Shown piece by piece: positions 16,267-25,316 of a DNA stretch of 64,000 bases (position 1 is its first letter; the number at the start of each line of letters is the position of its first letter). Under the pieces are notes generated by a model, which was not told the DNA's origin, did not search any database, and saw only the letters and a list, made by a program, of their open reading frames with translations. Position numbers and translations under genes: made by a program. The DNA comes from Microbacterium phyllosphaerae (GTDB lineage: Bacteria; Actinomycetota; Actinomycetes; Actinomycetales; Microbacteriaceae), in contig NZ_JAGIOA010000001.1 of assembly GCF_017876435.1 (NCBI RefSeq), forward strand, positions 868,001-932,000. The letters are read 5' to 3'.

Positions 16267-17775
16267 GTGACCCCCACTGACCTTCCCCCGGTCCGCACCA
16301 CGAGCCCGCGCATGCACTTCGCCCCGCGCAACAACTGGATGAACGATCCGAACGGTCTCGTCTTCCACGACGGCCTGTACCACCTGTACTTCCAGTACAA
16401 CCCGCAGGGCATCGAACACGCCAACCTCAGCTGGGGTCATGCGACGAGCACCGATCTGCTGCGATGGACCGAGCGCGACCCGGCGATCCTCTGCGATGAC
16501 GATGCGCAGATCTATTCGGGCTCCGTCGTGGTCGATCACGGCAACACGTCCGGATTCGGCACCGACGAGAATCCGGCGCTGGTGGCGCTCTACACGGCCG
16601 CTGCGGCCGGACGACAGGCGCAGGCACTCGCGTACAGCACGGACGGCGGGTACGCCTGGACGAAGTACGACGGCAATCCGGTGCTCGACCGCGGCACGAG
16701 CGACTTCCGTGACCCGAAGGTGTTCCGCTACGACGACGGAGGAGACGGGTACTGGGTGATGGTCGCGGTCGAGGCCGAAGACCGCCAGGTGCTGTTCCAC
16801 CGCTCCGACGACCTCAAGACCTGGACCCTCCTGTCGTCCTATGGTCCGGCGGGCCCGGTCGGCGGTGTGTGGGAGTGCCCCGACATGTTCCCGCTCGCGG
16901 TCGACGGCGATGACGACGACGTGCGCTGGGTGCTGCTGATCAGCCTCAACCCCGGGGGTATCGCGGGTGGTTCAGGAACGCATTACATCGTGGGCGATTT
17001 CGACGGCACGACGTTCCGCGCATCCGTTCCCCACCCCACTCCGACGCGTGCGCTGCTGAGAGACGGGAGTCAGTCGCGCGACGAGTTGGAACGCTACGGC
17101 TGGATCGACTTCGGACCCGACTGCTATGCCGGGGTCACGTTCGACAGCCTCTCGCGCAACGAGCGGACGCTCATCGCCTGGATGGACAACTGGAAGTATG
17201 CCGGTCGCATCCCGACCGACGATTCCGATGAACACCGCAGCGCGATGACTCTTCCCCGACGCCTCTCGCTCGTACGCGATCGGGACGGTGACGTGCGACT
17301 GCGGCAGCATCCGGTGATGGATCTCGAGGCGCCGGAGACATCGGACCTGGGCTCGCTCACTGAGGGTGCCGCGCTCGTCGCGGACGCGTCGGATGCCGTG
17401 CGGATCCGCGTCTCCGCCCTCTTCGGAGACGCGCAGAGTGTCGAACTGCGCATCGGATCCGAGACGGACGCGGACGCGGTCGTGATCCGCCAGGACCGTG
17501 CGAGTGCCCGCATCGAACTCGATCGTCCGGACGCGGGGATGCCGGAGGGCTTCCGGGGATCGTCCTCGGCGCCCCTCGCCCGGGCGGATGAGATCGAGTG
17601 GGAGATCTTGATCGATGCGCTCAACGAGCAGGTGTCGTCGCTCGAGCTGTTCGCCGAGCACGGAGAGAGGGTGCTCACCGCACTGATCCCCGCGTCGTCG
17701 TGCACCTTCGCGCTCGCCGCGGTCGGCGGCCGGCTCCTCCAGGCACGAGCGGACGTCGTGGAGATGCGGTGGTGA
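16267..17775 (+). CDS. GH32 beta-fructofuranosidase (sucrose or fructan hydrolase)
   Basis: Glycoside hydrolase of 502 residues that releases fructose from sucrose, fructo-oligosaccharides or levan. The three GH32 signatures are intact: WMNDPNG with nucleophile Asp27, FRDPK with Asp149 stabilising the transition state, and WECPDMF with acid/base Glu203. A five-bladed propeller is followed by a beta-sandwich domain. No signal peptide is visible, so the substrate is cleaved in the cytoplasm after uptake. GTG at 16267 is preferred; GTG at 16228, overlapping the permease stop by four bases, is an alternative that adds 13 residues. It overlaps the kinase start by four bases. Confidence 0.92.
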   Translation: MTPTDLPPVRTTSPRMHFAPRNNWMNDPNGLVFHDGLYHLYFQYNPQGIEHANLSWGHATSTDLLRWTERDPAILCDDDAQIYSGSVVVDHGNTSGFGTDENPALVALYTAAAAGRQAQALAYSTDGGYAWTKYDGNPVLDRGTSDFRDPKVFRYDDGGDGYWVMVAVEAEDRQVLFHRSDDLKTWTLLSSYGPAGPVGGVWECPDMFPLAVDGDDDDVRWVLLISLNPGGIAGGSGTHYIVGDFDGTTFRASVPHPTPTRALLRDGSQSRDELERYGWIDFGPDCYAGVTFDSLSRNERTLIAWMDNWKYAGRIPTDDSDEHRSAMTLPRRLSLVRDRDGDVRLRQHPVMDLEAPETSDLGSLTEGAALVADASDAVRIRVSALFGDAQSVELRIGSETDADAVVIRQDRASARIELDRPDAGMPEGFRGSSSAPLARADEIEWEILIDALNEQVSSLELFAEHGERVLTALIPASSCTFALAAVGGRLLQARADVVEMRW

Positions 17776-18767
17776 CCGCTCCGCGCTGTCTCGTGGTCGG
17801 CGAGGCTCTCGTCGACGTCGTCGACGGCATGGCGCACCCGGGCGGCTCGCCGCTGAACATCGCCGTCGGCCTCGCCAGACTCGGACTCTCGACGAGCCTT
17901 CTCACCCGGATCGGAGACGACGCGCACGGACGGCTGCTCGAAGAGCATCTGGTCCGAGAGGGAGTCGGGGTGCCGCTGGTGAGCATCCGACCAGGGACGA
18001 GGACTTCCCGTGCGATCGCCGTGATAGGAGCTGACGGCTCGGCCGCCTACGACTTCGACATCGAGTGGGAGCTGTCCGCGCGCGCCGCGATCGTCGAGGC
18101 TGCTGATGCCGAGATCGTTCACGTCGGGTCGATCGGTGCGGCACTCGAGCCGGGAGCCACGGCCGTGCGGGCGATGCTCGCCACTATCCCTCGCGGGATC
18201 CTGCGCACATACGACCCGAACATCCGGCCGGCGCTGCTCGGACCGCGAGACGCCGCCGTGTCGCGCATCGAGTCGATCATGGCCGCATCGCACATCGTGA
18301 AGCTGAGCGATGAGGATGCCGACTGGCTCTACCCCGGTCGCGCGATCGGTGAGGTGCTCGAGCATGTGCTCGACCTCGGAGCCAGGCTGGCCGTCGTCAC
18401 GAGAGGAGGCGAGGGCTGCGTCACCGCGATCGCCGGCGCGGGAGAACCGGTGACGAGGCGTGCGTCGCCTGCGACGGTGGTCGACACGATCGGTGCCGGT
18501 GACGCGTTCATGTCCGGTCTCGTCTATGGGATCGTCTCGTCCGGCCTCGTCCCGGCGCTCACGGCCGCGATCTTCGCTCCCGATGCCGATGCTTCGAGCA
18601 TGCTGGATCAGGCGACGGGAACTGCCCTCGCCAGTGCGGCGATCGCGGTGTCTCGTGCCGGGGCGGCGCCTCCACGCGCCGAGGACCTGGCGCGCTGGCC
18701 GAAGTCAGCAGGAAGCGCACCCCGTCTCGACTCTGCGCCCGCATCGGAGCGCATTCGCGTCGGGTGA
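17772..18767 (+). CDS. PfkB family carbohydrate kinase, probable fructokinase
   Basis: Sugar kinase of 331 residues. The N-terminal substrate region has GGSPLNIAVGLARLG, and the C-terminal PfkB signature DTIGAGDAFMSGL carries the catalytic base Asp244. GTG at 17772 overlaps the GH32 stop as GTGA, so translation is coupled. As the last gene of the sucrose/fructan operon it most likely phosphorylates the fructose released by GH32 to fructose 6-phosphate. The operon therefore covers uptake, hydrolysis and activation. Confidence 0.9.
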   Translation: MTAPRCLVVGEALVDVVDGMAHPGGSPLNIAVGLARLGLSTSLLTRIGDDAHGRLLEEHLVREGVGVPLVSIRPGTRTSRAIAVIGADGSAAYDFDIEWELSARAAIVEAADAEIVHVGSIGAALEPGATAVRAMLATIPRGILRTYDPNIRPALLGPRDAAVSRIESIMAASHIVKLSDEDADWLYPGRAIGEVLEHVLDLGARLAVVTRGGEGCVTAIAGAGEPVTRRASPATVVDTIGAGDAFMSGLVYGIVSSGLVPALTAAIFAPDADASSMLDQATGTALASAAIAVSRAGAAPPRAEDLARWPKSAGSAPRLDSAPASERIRVG

Positions 18768-18942
18768 TCGCGATCGCAGGCGACACGCGTCGCTCGACTC
18801 CGGGATACTCGGCGAAGTGCGGGGTGCCGTCACGGAGCAGGGGTGCGACAATCGATGCAATCCGGGATGCCGTCGGCGTCGAACAACTCTCGGACATCGA
18901 GCCCGTCGACGATGCGGATGCTCACGGAGTCGAGAGGATGCC

Positions 18943-20427
18943 ATGGGACTCGCCACGACACTCAAGCGGATCGAACTCGAGACGCGACCGATACATCCCG
19001 AGACCAGACGTGCTCTCGCCATCCGCTGGTCCGAGTTGCCCGAGCACGCGAAGACACCGAATCAGCTGCTCGGTCGTTGTGCGGTGGGATGTGAGGGAAC
19101 CCATGGTGTCTTCCCGAAGTGCAACCTCACGTGCTCGCCCTGCTACCACTCGGCGGACGCCAACAAGGTGCGCATCGACGGTGACCACACGATCGAGAAC
19201 GTCGAGCGTCAGATGTCGTATCTGCGTCAGGTGCGGGGGCCGCGAGCGCATGCGCAGCTGATCGGCGGTGAGGTCAGTCTGCTCTCGGCGGAGGATCATG
19301 CCCAGGCGCTTCTCGCCATGCGCGCGGTCGGCCGCGAGCCGATGTCGATGACCCACGGCGACTTCGAGTACGACTATCTGCTCGATGTCGTGCTCGACCA
19401 GGATCGCAAGCCGAGGTTCGACAAGGTGTCCTTCGCCGCACACTTCGACTCGCTGATGCGAGGTCGCAAGGGTGCGGTCCGCCCACACAGTGAAGCCGAG
19501 CTCAATCCGTTCCGCGAGAAGTTCGCGCAGATGTTCATCGACCTCAAGCGCGATCACGGAGTCGACAGCTACCTCGCGCACAACATGACCGTGACGCCGT
19601 CCAATGTCGACGAGGTCGAGCAGGTCACCCGCGACGTGCTCGACATGCCGTTCGACATGATGTCCTTCCAGCCGGCCGCGTTCATCGGCGACGACCGGCG
19701 CTGGCGCGAGGACTTCGGCGAGGTCACCATCGACGCCGTGTGGGAGCGGATCGAGGCGGGTGCCGGCCACAAGCTGCCCTGGCAGGCGACCCAGTTCGGC
19801 GACCCGCGATGCAACCGCTCCACGGTCGGCGTGCGGGTCGGCGGCGGGTTCGCGGCGTTGCTCGACCCCGACGATCCGAAGGACATCGCGGCACGCGACC
19901 GGTTCCTCGATCACTTCGGTGGAATGATCTTCGGCGGCATTCCGAAGCCTGTGCTCGTCGTGAAGGTGGTCCGTGCCGTCGCCGGCCACCCGGGTGACAT
20001 CCCTCCTCTCATCGGCCTCGCCCGACGCGTACTCCGCCGGGCGGGCGGACTGCGTCGCGTGCTGCGCGAGGCGCGTCGGGGCAAGGTGTCTTTCAAGACC
20101 TTCGTGGTGCACAACTTCATGGACGCCGAGCAGGTCGACCCGGCGTGGAAGCTCATGGAACAGGGCATCGTCGCCGATGATCCGCTGCTGAAGGAGACTC
20201 AGGAGCGCCTCGGTTCGTGCATGTACGCGATGGCGCATCCGGAGGACGGACGCCTGGTTCCGGCGTGCGTGCAGCACTCCGTGCTCGACCCGATCGAGAA
20301 CGTCGAACTGCGGCGTCTGCTGCCGATCCCCTCGGTGCGTGACGGCGCCGCACCGCAGGTCGTCTCGAGGCCCGCGGGCCTCACGGGCGTCCGCGAGACG
20401 GGCTCGGCGCGGGCCGCCGCTCGCTGA
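18943..20427 (+). CDS. Radical SAM protein of unknown reaction
   Basis: Protein of 494 residues with a radical SAM cluster motif C-x3-C-x2-C at Cys60, Cys64 and Cys67 (KCNLTCSPCYH) and a GGE motif at 108-110 that binds the methionine of SAM. Two more Cys (46 and 50) lie just before the motif and further Cys lie near the C-terminus (RLGSCMYA, LVPACVQHS), which may hold a second metal site. Asp/Asn/Phe-rich central segments are consistent with a (beta/alpha) barrel. ATG at 18943 has GAGAGG five bases upstream. It converges with the ABC transporter operon. I recognise the superfamily only; the substrate is unknown. Confidence 0.82.
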   Translation: MGLATTLKRIELETRPIHPETRRALAIRWSELPEHAKTPNQLLGRCAVGCEGTHGVFPKCNLTCSPCYHSADANKVRIDGDHTIENVERQMSYLRQVRGPRAHAQLIGGEVSLLSAEDHAQALLAMRAVGREPMSMTHGDFEYDYLLDVVLDQDRKPRFDKVSFAAHFDSLMRGRKGAVRPHSEAELNPFREKFAQMFIDLKRDHGVDSYLAHNMTVTPSNVDEVEQVTRDVLDMPFDMMSFQPAAFIGDDRRWREDFGEVTIDAVWERIEAGAGHKLPWQATQFGDPRCNRSTVGVRVGGGFAALLDPDDPKDIAARDRFLDHFGGMIFGGIPKPVLVVKVVRAVAGHPGDIPPLIGLARRVLRRAGGLRRVLREARRGKVSFKTFVVHNFMDAEQVDPAWKLMEQGIVADDPLLKETQERLGSCMYAMAHPEDGRLVPACVQHSVLDPIENVELRRLLPIPSVRDGAAPQVVSRPAGLTGVRETGSARAAAR

Positions 20428-20462
20428 CCCATGCCGGCGCCCCGACGCCGCCCCCGGCCGGA

Positions 20463-21512
20463 TCAGCCGGTGACGACGTGCACGGCCGACGTCGGCAGCA
20501 TCAGCCGGACCCGGTCGCCGAGCTGACACCGCTGCGTCGGAGGCGCCTCGGCGTGCAGCAGGGCGTCGCCGCAGCGGACGGCGATCTCGGAGCGCGCACC
20601 GGTGACCCGGACCGCTTCGACGACACCGGCGATCGCGCCGGCATCCGTAGATCCCGTGCTGTCGTCGAGCACGGCCACGTCCTCCTGCCGGATCACGAGC
20701 GTCCCCCACCCCGCCGGCGTCTGCGGCGGCACCGGAACCGAGCCGAGCGCGCTGTGATGGTTGCCGTCGCGCACCTCGCCGGCGACCTCGTTGCGTCCGC
20801 CCATGATCTGCGCCGCCCGCAGGTTCCGCGGGCGGCGGTAGGCCTCGAGCACGGTCCCCTCGTGCAGGAGCACCCCGTGCTCGAGAAGGGCGATGCGATC
20901 CGAGGCTCGAGCCGCCTCGTCTCGGTCGTGGGTGACGAGCACGATCGTGGGCGAGACCGCCTGCCGCACGGAGTCGAGCAGGTCGTGCATGTCGCTGCGG
21001 AGAGCGGGGTCGAGTGCGCTGAACGGTTCGTCGAGCAGGAGCACCGACGGTTCGGCAGCGAGGGCCCTGGCGATCGCGACCCGCTGCTCCTGTCCGCCGG
21101 ACAGCTCGCCGACCCGCCGATCCCCGAAGCCCTGCAGCTGCACCATCTCGAGGTACTCGCTGGCGCGAGAGCGCGCGGCCCGGCGGTTCATCCCGGAGAC
21201 CCGGTCGGAGAACGCGACGTTGTCGAGGATCGTGAGGTGGGGGAACAGCAGCGAACGCTGGAAGACCATCCCGACTCCGCGGTGTTCTGCCACGACGTCC
21301 GCGACATCCGTTCCGCCGATGCGGACTGCTCCGGCATCCGGCGACTCCAGCCCCGCGATGACCCGCAGCAGGGTGCTCTTTCCCGAGCCGCTGGGGCCGA
21401 GAACCGCCGTGCATGTCCCTGCGGCCACGGTGAGCGAGAACCCGCGCAGCGCCGGGGTGGGCGAGCCGGGGAATCTCTTGTCGAGTCCGTCGAGGACGAG
21501 GTCGGCGCTCAC
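20463..21512 (-). CDS. ABC transporter ATP-binding protein (PotA/FbpC/YnjD-like)
   Basis: Cytoplasmic ATPase of 349 residues. Walker A GPSGSGKST is at 39-47, the signature LSGGQEQRVAIARAL follows, and Walker B plus D-loop read VLLLDEPFSALD. The last 110 residues form a TOBE-type regulatory domain as in spermidine, iron or thiamine importers. The start overlaps the permease stop by four bases. With two permeases and a lipoprotein at 21509-24523 it makes a complete importer. Operon content (TVP38, CDP-alcohol transferase nearby) recalls YnjBCD, whose substrate I cannot state. Confidence 0.9.
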   Translation of the reverse strand: MSADLVLDGLDKRFPGSPTPALRGFSLTVAAGTCTAVLGPSGSGKSTLLRVIAGLESPDAGAVRIGGTDVADVVAEHRGVGMVFQRSLLFPHLTILDNVAFSDRVSGMNRRAARSRASEYLEMVQLQGFGDRRVGELSGGQEQRVAIARALAAEPSVLLLDEPFSALDPALRSDMHDLLDSVRQAVSPTIVLVTHDRDEAARASDRIALLEHGVLLHEGTVLEAYRRPRNLRAAQIMGGRNEVAGEVRDGNHHSALGSVPVPPQTPAGWGTLVIRQEDVAVLDDSTGSTDAGAIAGVVEAVRVTGARSEIAVRCGDALLHAEAPPTQRCQLGDRVRLMLPTSAVHVVTG

Positions 21513-22402
21513 GCGGATGCTCCTGAGGTCGTGGGGTGGGAAGCGGGGGTGGCGGCACCGGAGCGCGACCGAGTGGACGACCGCCGATGCCCTTCGGTGA
21601 CAGGGCTGCGAGACCCGCGCAGCGTCAGCACGGAGACGAGGAGCAGGACCGGGGGGATGACCGCTCCGAGCGACATGACGGCGACGGCGGCATCGTTGCC
21701 GAGGCCGGCGGCGGCTCCTGCCACGATCAGCGGAAGGGTGACGAGTTCGCCTCCGCCGACGATGACCGTCACGATGTAGTCGCTCCAGGCGACGAGGAAC
21801 GCGAGGAACGCGGCGCGAGCGAGAGCCGGAGCGATCATCGGCAGGTGCACGCGTCTGAGCACCTGGGCTCGAGAAGCGCCGAGCAGTCGCGCCTCCTCCT
21901 CGTACGACGGATCGTAGGCGCCGTAGGCCGTGCGCATCACGAAGGTCGTATAGGGCAGGGCCAGCACGACGAGTACGAGCACCACACCGAGGACCGGTGG
22001 GACGTGGGCGCGCAGCAGCAGCACGTTCACGCCGAGCACTGCGGCGAACGGCGGCAGGGCGATGGGCGCGAGCAGCAGTGCCGAGACGGTTCGGGGGAAC
22101 GGCACGGCCCCGAAGGTCAGCGCCCGAGCGGCGAGAGCGCCGAGCGGCGTGGCGATCGCGGCGACCGCGAGTCCGAGAAACACAGACCGTGCGAGTCCGG
22201 GCAGCAGGCCGAAGCCGAGCGCGTCCTCGACGCCCTGCAATCCCCAGGCCGTGGGCAGGGGCGAGGGGAAGGACCAGCCGTCGGCGAACGCCCAGAGCAC
22301 GAGGGGCAGGAACGGCAGGGCGAACCAGACCACCAGCAGCGCGGTGAGAGCGAGGCGGATGACGCGGCCGGCGCCGCGCGGAGTCGTCAGGGTGCTCGAC
22401 AT
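21509..22402 (-). CDS. ABC transporter permease (binding-protein-dependent, PotC-like)
   Basis: Channel subunit of 297 residues with six predicted helices and an EAA-like loop (YDPSYEEEARLLGASRAQVLRRVHLP). The C-terminal 35 residues are polar, rich in Ser, Arg and Thr, and may be a tail or linker. It lies between the ATPase gene (4-nt overlap) and the second permease, with seven bases to the latter. In E. coli YnjC the two permease halves are fused; here they are separate genes. Confidence 0.88.
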   Translation of the reverse strand: MSSTLTTPRGAGRVIRLALTALLVVWFALPFLPLVLWAFADGWSFPSPLPTAWGLQGVEDALGFGLLPGLARSVFLGLAVAAIATPLGALAARALTFGAVPFPRTVSALLLAPIALPPFAAVLGVNVLLLRAHVPPVLGVVLVLVVLALPYTTFVMRTAYGAYDPSYEEEARLLGASRAQVLRRVHLPMIAPALARAAFLAFLVAWSDYIVTVIVGGGELVTLPLIVAGAAAGLGNDAAVAVMSLGAVIPPVLLLVSVLTLRGSRSPVTEGHRRSSTRSRSGAATPASHPTTSGASA

Positions 22403-22409
22403 CGCCCGG

Positions 22410-23285
22410 TCACCGCCAGATCGCAGTACGCCGAAGCGCCGCGAAGGTGAGGGCCACGACGGCCAGCGAGATCGTGCAGGTGGCGAGGGCGACCGCGGCC
22501 GCTTCAGGACGAGAGGCCAGCGAGACGCCCTGGAACAGTCGCACGGCGAGCACGGGCAGCGGCTCCGGATAGGTGCGTCCGAGCAGCCAGGTGACCTCGT
22601 ACGATCCCAGGGCGTAGACGAAGCTGATCGCGGCGCAGATGACGATGGTCGGCGCTGTCAGGGGCAGCAGCACATGGCGGAAGCGGCGCCACCGACCCGC
22701 GCCGAGCAGTGCAGCGGTCTCGTCGTAGGTGGCGATGCGGGTGGCGAGAGTGCCGGTCACCACGAGCGCGACGAATGCCGATTCCTTCCACGCGAACTCC
22801 GCGATCGCCGCTCCCCACAGTGGGCCGCCGACCCAGGGTGCCCACTCCTCGGGCTGTATGCCGAGAATGCGCGGCAGCACACCGGCATCCGAGAGCAGCA
22901 GTCCGATCGTCGCGGCGCCGATGAGGTGCGGCACGGTCACGGTCGTGGCGCCGAGCGCGGCGAGCAGACGACTGCCCGCGCGGCCCGAGGCGATGACGAC
23001 TGCGGCGGAGGTTCCCACGACGACGGCGATCACTGTCGACACGGCCGCGACGGCGATCGACACCCCTGTCGCGGCGGCGAGGTCGTCAGGATGCGCGAGA
23101 AAGGCGTCGATCCCGGGGTTCACCGGGCCCGCGATGGGCATGAGGCCGAGAGCCTGGAGCAGCGTCGCCCCGATCCCGCCACCCACGACGAGCAGCGTCA
23201 CGACGGCGGCGGGAAGCACCAGCAGCGCGCCGCTCAGGAGCTGACGAGCGCTCCCGCGGCGGCGCGCCACCGGCGCGAAGCTCAT
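22410..23285 (-). CDS. ABC transporter permease (PotB-like)
   Basis: Partner channel subunit of 291 residues, six predicted helices, EAA-like loop (YDETAALLGAGRWRRFRHVLLPLTAP). The frame opens much further upstream, but ATG at 23285 overlaps the stop of the binding-protein gene as ATGA, the expected coupled start, and gives the right family N-terminus. It belongs to the same four-gene importer operon. Confidence 0.88.
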   Translation of the reverse strand: MSFAPVARRRGSARQLLSGALLVLPAAVVTLLVVGGGIGATLLQALGLMPIAGPVNPGIDAFLAHPDDLAAATGVSIAVAAVSTVIAVVVGTSAAVVIASGRAGSRLLAALGATTVTVPHLIGAATIGLLLSDAGVLPRILGIQPEEWAPWVGGPLWGAAIAEFAWKESAFVALVVTGTLATRIATYDETAALLGAGRWRRFRHVLLPLTAPTIVICAAISFVYALGSYEVTWLLGRTYPEPLPVLAVRLFQGVSLASRPEAAAVALATCTISLAVVALTFAALRRTAIWR

Positions 23286-24523
23286 CGGCCGAGCACGCCG
23301 GTTCGCCAGCCCTCGTCGAGGGCGGGGACCCACTCTGCGGAGAGTTCGCCGTGCGCGTTCTCCGACAGCACCTCGTACCCGGGAACGACAGGCGATTCCG
23401 GGAGCGTGTCGAACAGGGCGCGGTCGGCATCCGAGAGGCCATCGATGTCGAGAACCGTGAACTGCCCCCACACATCGGGCTGCGCCTTCGCCACCTGCTG
23501 CTCGACCGAGAGCGCGACGTTCGCGACGACCATCGCGCCCGCGACCGAGTCGGAGTTCGCGGGCAGTCCGAGGAAGCTCGCGTTGCCCACGGTGCCGTCC
23601 TCGAGAGGCAGCACAGTGGTTCCCGGCGGGTAGGTGCCATCGGCCACGAGATCGGTGAGCGTCGCCGGCCCGTACGTCATCGTGATGTCGATCTGCCGGT
23701 CGGCGAAGAGCTGTCCGAGCTCGGCCTCGTTCGCCGGGTAGGTGTCGCCGCCACGCCACAGACTCGGGGCCAGGTCATCGAGCCGCTTGTAGAGGGCAGG
23801 GCTCAGTTCGTCGAATGCCTCGTCCGAGTACGCCGCGGGCACCTCGTCGGCGCCGCCCGAGACGCTCGCCAGCACCTCGCGAACGAACACCGATCCGGTG
23901 AAGTCCGGGGGAGCGGGATACGTGAAGCGGCCGGGATTGGCTTCGGCCCACTCGAGCACTTCCTCGAGAGTCGTGGGAGGGTCGGGGATCGCTTCGGCGT
24001 TGTAGGCGAGCGTGAACTGCGCCTTGTGCCAGGGGGCCTCGCAGCCGTCGACGGGGGTTCCGAAGTCGGACTGCAGCAGCGGGTCGTCGGGGTCGGTGGC
24101 CGCCATCGACGGCAGCAGATCGGTCCAGCCGCACAGCCAGGCGTCGGCCTCCTTGCCGGTGCGGAAGTTGTCGCCGTTGACCCAGATGAGGTCGACCGTG
24201 CCGTCTTCGCGGCCGGCCTGGATCTCGGTGAACACCCGGTTCAGCGCATCGCCGGTGTCGGTCACGGGCACCCTCTCGAGCGTCACGCCGTACTCCGCGA
24301 CCGCAGGAGCGAGGATGTCGTCGACGTAGGCGTTGCCCTGATCGTCGCCGCCGTACATCCACAGCTGCACGGTCTGCCCCTCGGCATCCTCGAGCACCGC
24401 ATCCCAGTCGTCGTAGGTCGTCGAGGCGCTGCTCTGGGGAGCCGCGCACGCGGTGAGGGCGATCAGCGGCACGGCGAGCGCGAGAGCCGCGCTCCTCCGA
24501 TGCCATCGTGCGGTGCTGCTCAT
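23282..24523 (-). CDS. ABC transporter substrate-binding lipoprotein (YnjB-like)
   Basis: Lipoprotein of 413 residues with a signal peptide ending in the lipobox LTAC (Cys at about 26). The mature part starts DDWDAVLEDAEGQTVQLWMYGGDDQGNAYVDD (shortened here to its key words: YGGD, NAYVDD), a pattern I associate with YnjB-type binding proteins. Later segments (VDLIWVNGDNF, FTYPAPPDFTGSVF) fit the same group. ATG at 24523 was chosen because the longer frame adds a non-homologous leader. It is the first gene of the importer operon and is divergent from the TVP38 gene, 73 bases away. Ligand unknown. Confidence 0.8.
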   Translation of the reverse strand: MSSTARWHRRSAALALAVPLIALTACAAPQSSASTTYDDWDAVLEDAEGQTVQLWMYGGDDQGNAYVDDILAPAVAEYGVTLERVPVTDTGDALNRVFTEIQAGREDGTVDLIWVNGDNFRTGKEADAWLCGWTDLLPSMAATDPDDPLLQSDFGTPVDGCEAPWHKAQFTLAYNAEAIPDPPTTLEEVLEWAEANPGRFTYPAPPDFTGSVFVREVLASVSGGADEVPAAYSDEAFDELSPALYKRLDDLAPSLWRGGDTYPANEAELGQLFADRQIDITMTYGPATLTDLVADGTYPPGTTVLPLEDGTVGNASFLGLPANSDSVAGAMVVANVALSVEQQVAKAQPDVWGQFTVLDIDGLSDADRALFDTLPESPVVPGYEVLSENAHGELSAEWVPALDEGWRTGVLGR

Positions 24524-24596
24524 CGGGGTTCCTCGCTTCGGAATCGGTGTATCGGCATATCGCCGGGCTAGGGTATAGGAGTCGGGGAGGATGCCT

Positions 24597-25316
24597 GTGG
24601 ATGCTGGTGATTCGCGTGTCAGAGTCGCCCCCTCGAAGCGGTCGGCGATCGTCCGCCTGCTGCTTCTCCTTCTGTTCGTCGCCCTCGTCGGAACGGTTGG
24701 GTATTTCTTCGCCCCGACGGACCTCGAGGCGATACGCGACTGGGCGGCGGGTCTCGGACCGGGCGGCGCGCTGCTGTTCGTCGTCGGATATGCCGCACTC
24801 ACGCTGACCCCGGTGCCCAAGAACCTGCTGACCATCGCAGCAGGTCTCGTGTGGGGCTTCTGGCTCGCTCTCGTGCTCGTCTACGTCGGAGCCCTGCTCG
24901 GTGCCGCGGCGTCATTCGTGATCGGTCGAGCACTCGGCAGGGAGGCCGTCGAACGGCTCACCGGAGCCCGGGTCGCGCGCCTCGACGCCGCCCTCGCCGA
25001 CCGCGGATTCCTCGCGGTGCTCGGAGCGCGACTGGTGCCGATCATCCCGTTCACCCTGATCAACTACGGGGCAGGGCTCACGGCCGTGAGACGCAGGGAC
25101 TATGCACTGGGCACGGCCATCGGCATCCTGCCCGGGTCTGCCGCCTATGTGGCACTCGGCGCGTTCGGGCTCGAGCTCGGGCCGCCCTTCTGGGTGGCGG
25201 TGGCCGTGCTGGGTGTGCTCATCCTCGGCGGCGTCGTGACCGCGGCGATCCTGCGCCGCCGGAACGGCGACCGCTCGTCGTCGGCGCGGAAGGCCGAAGG
25301 CGGTCTCGATGCTTGA
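24597..25316 (+). CDS. TVP38/TMEM64 (VTT domain) family membrane protein
   Basis: Integral membrane protein of 239 residues with about five to six helices. The VTT core shows PVPKNLLTIAAGLVWGFW, GALLGAAASFVIGRALGR and the family hallmark RLVPIIPFTLINYGAGLT. The family includes DedA-like and YdjX/YdjZ proteins and is linked to lipid scrambling or membrane homeostasis. GTG at 24597 is preferred because GGGGAGG ends six bases before it; the ATG at 24591 would abut that site. It overlaps the CDP-alcohol transferase gene by eight bases, so a shared lipid-related role is likely. Confidence 0.88.
   Translation: MDAGDSRVRVAPSKRSAIVRLLLLLLFVALVGTVGYFFAPTDLEAIRDWAAGLGPGGALLFVVGYAALTLTPVPKNLLTIAAGLVWGFWLALVLVYVGALLGAAASFVIGRALGREAVERLTGARVARLDAALADRGFLAVLGARLVPIIPFTLINYGAGLTAVRRRDYALGTAIGILPGSAAYVALGAFGLELGPPFWVAVAVLGVLILGGVVTAAILRRRNGDRSSSARKAEGGLDA

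Noticed and set aside
18922..21558. An 878-codon open frame on the minus strand across the radical SAM and ATPase genes
   Set aside because: It runs antisense to the radical SAM gene and in a shifted frame over the ATPase gene, with biased Arg/Ala/Gly composition and no domain. It is a high-GC shadow.
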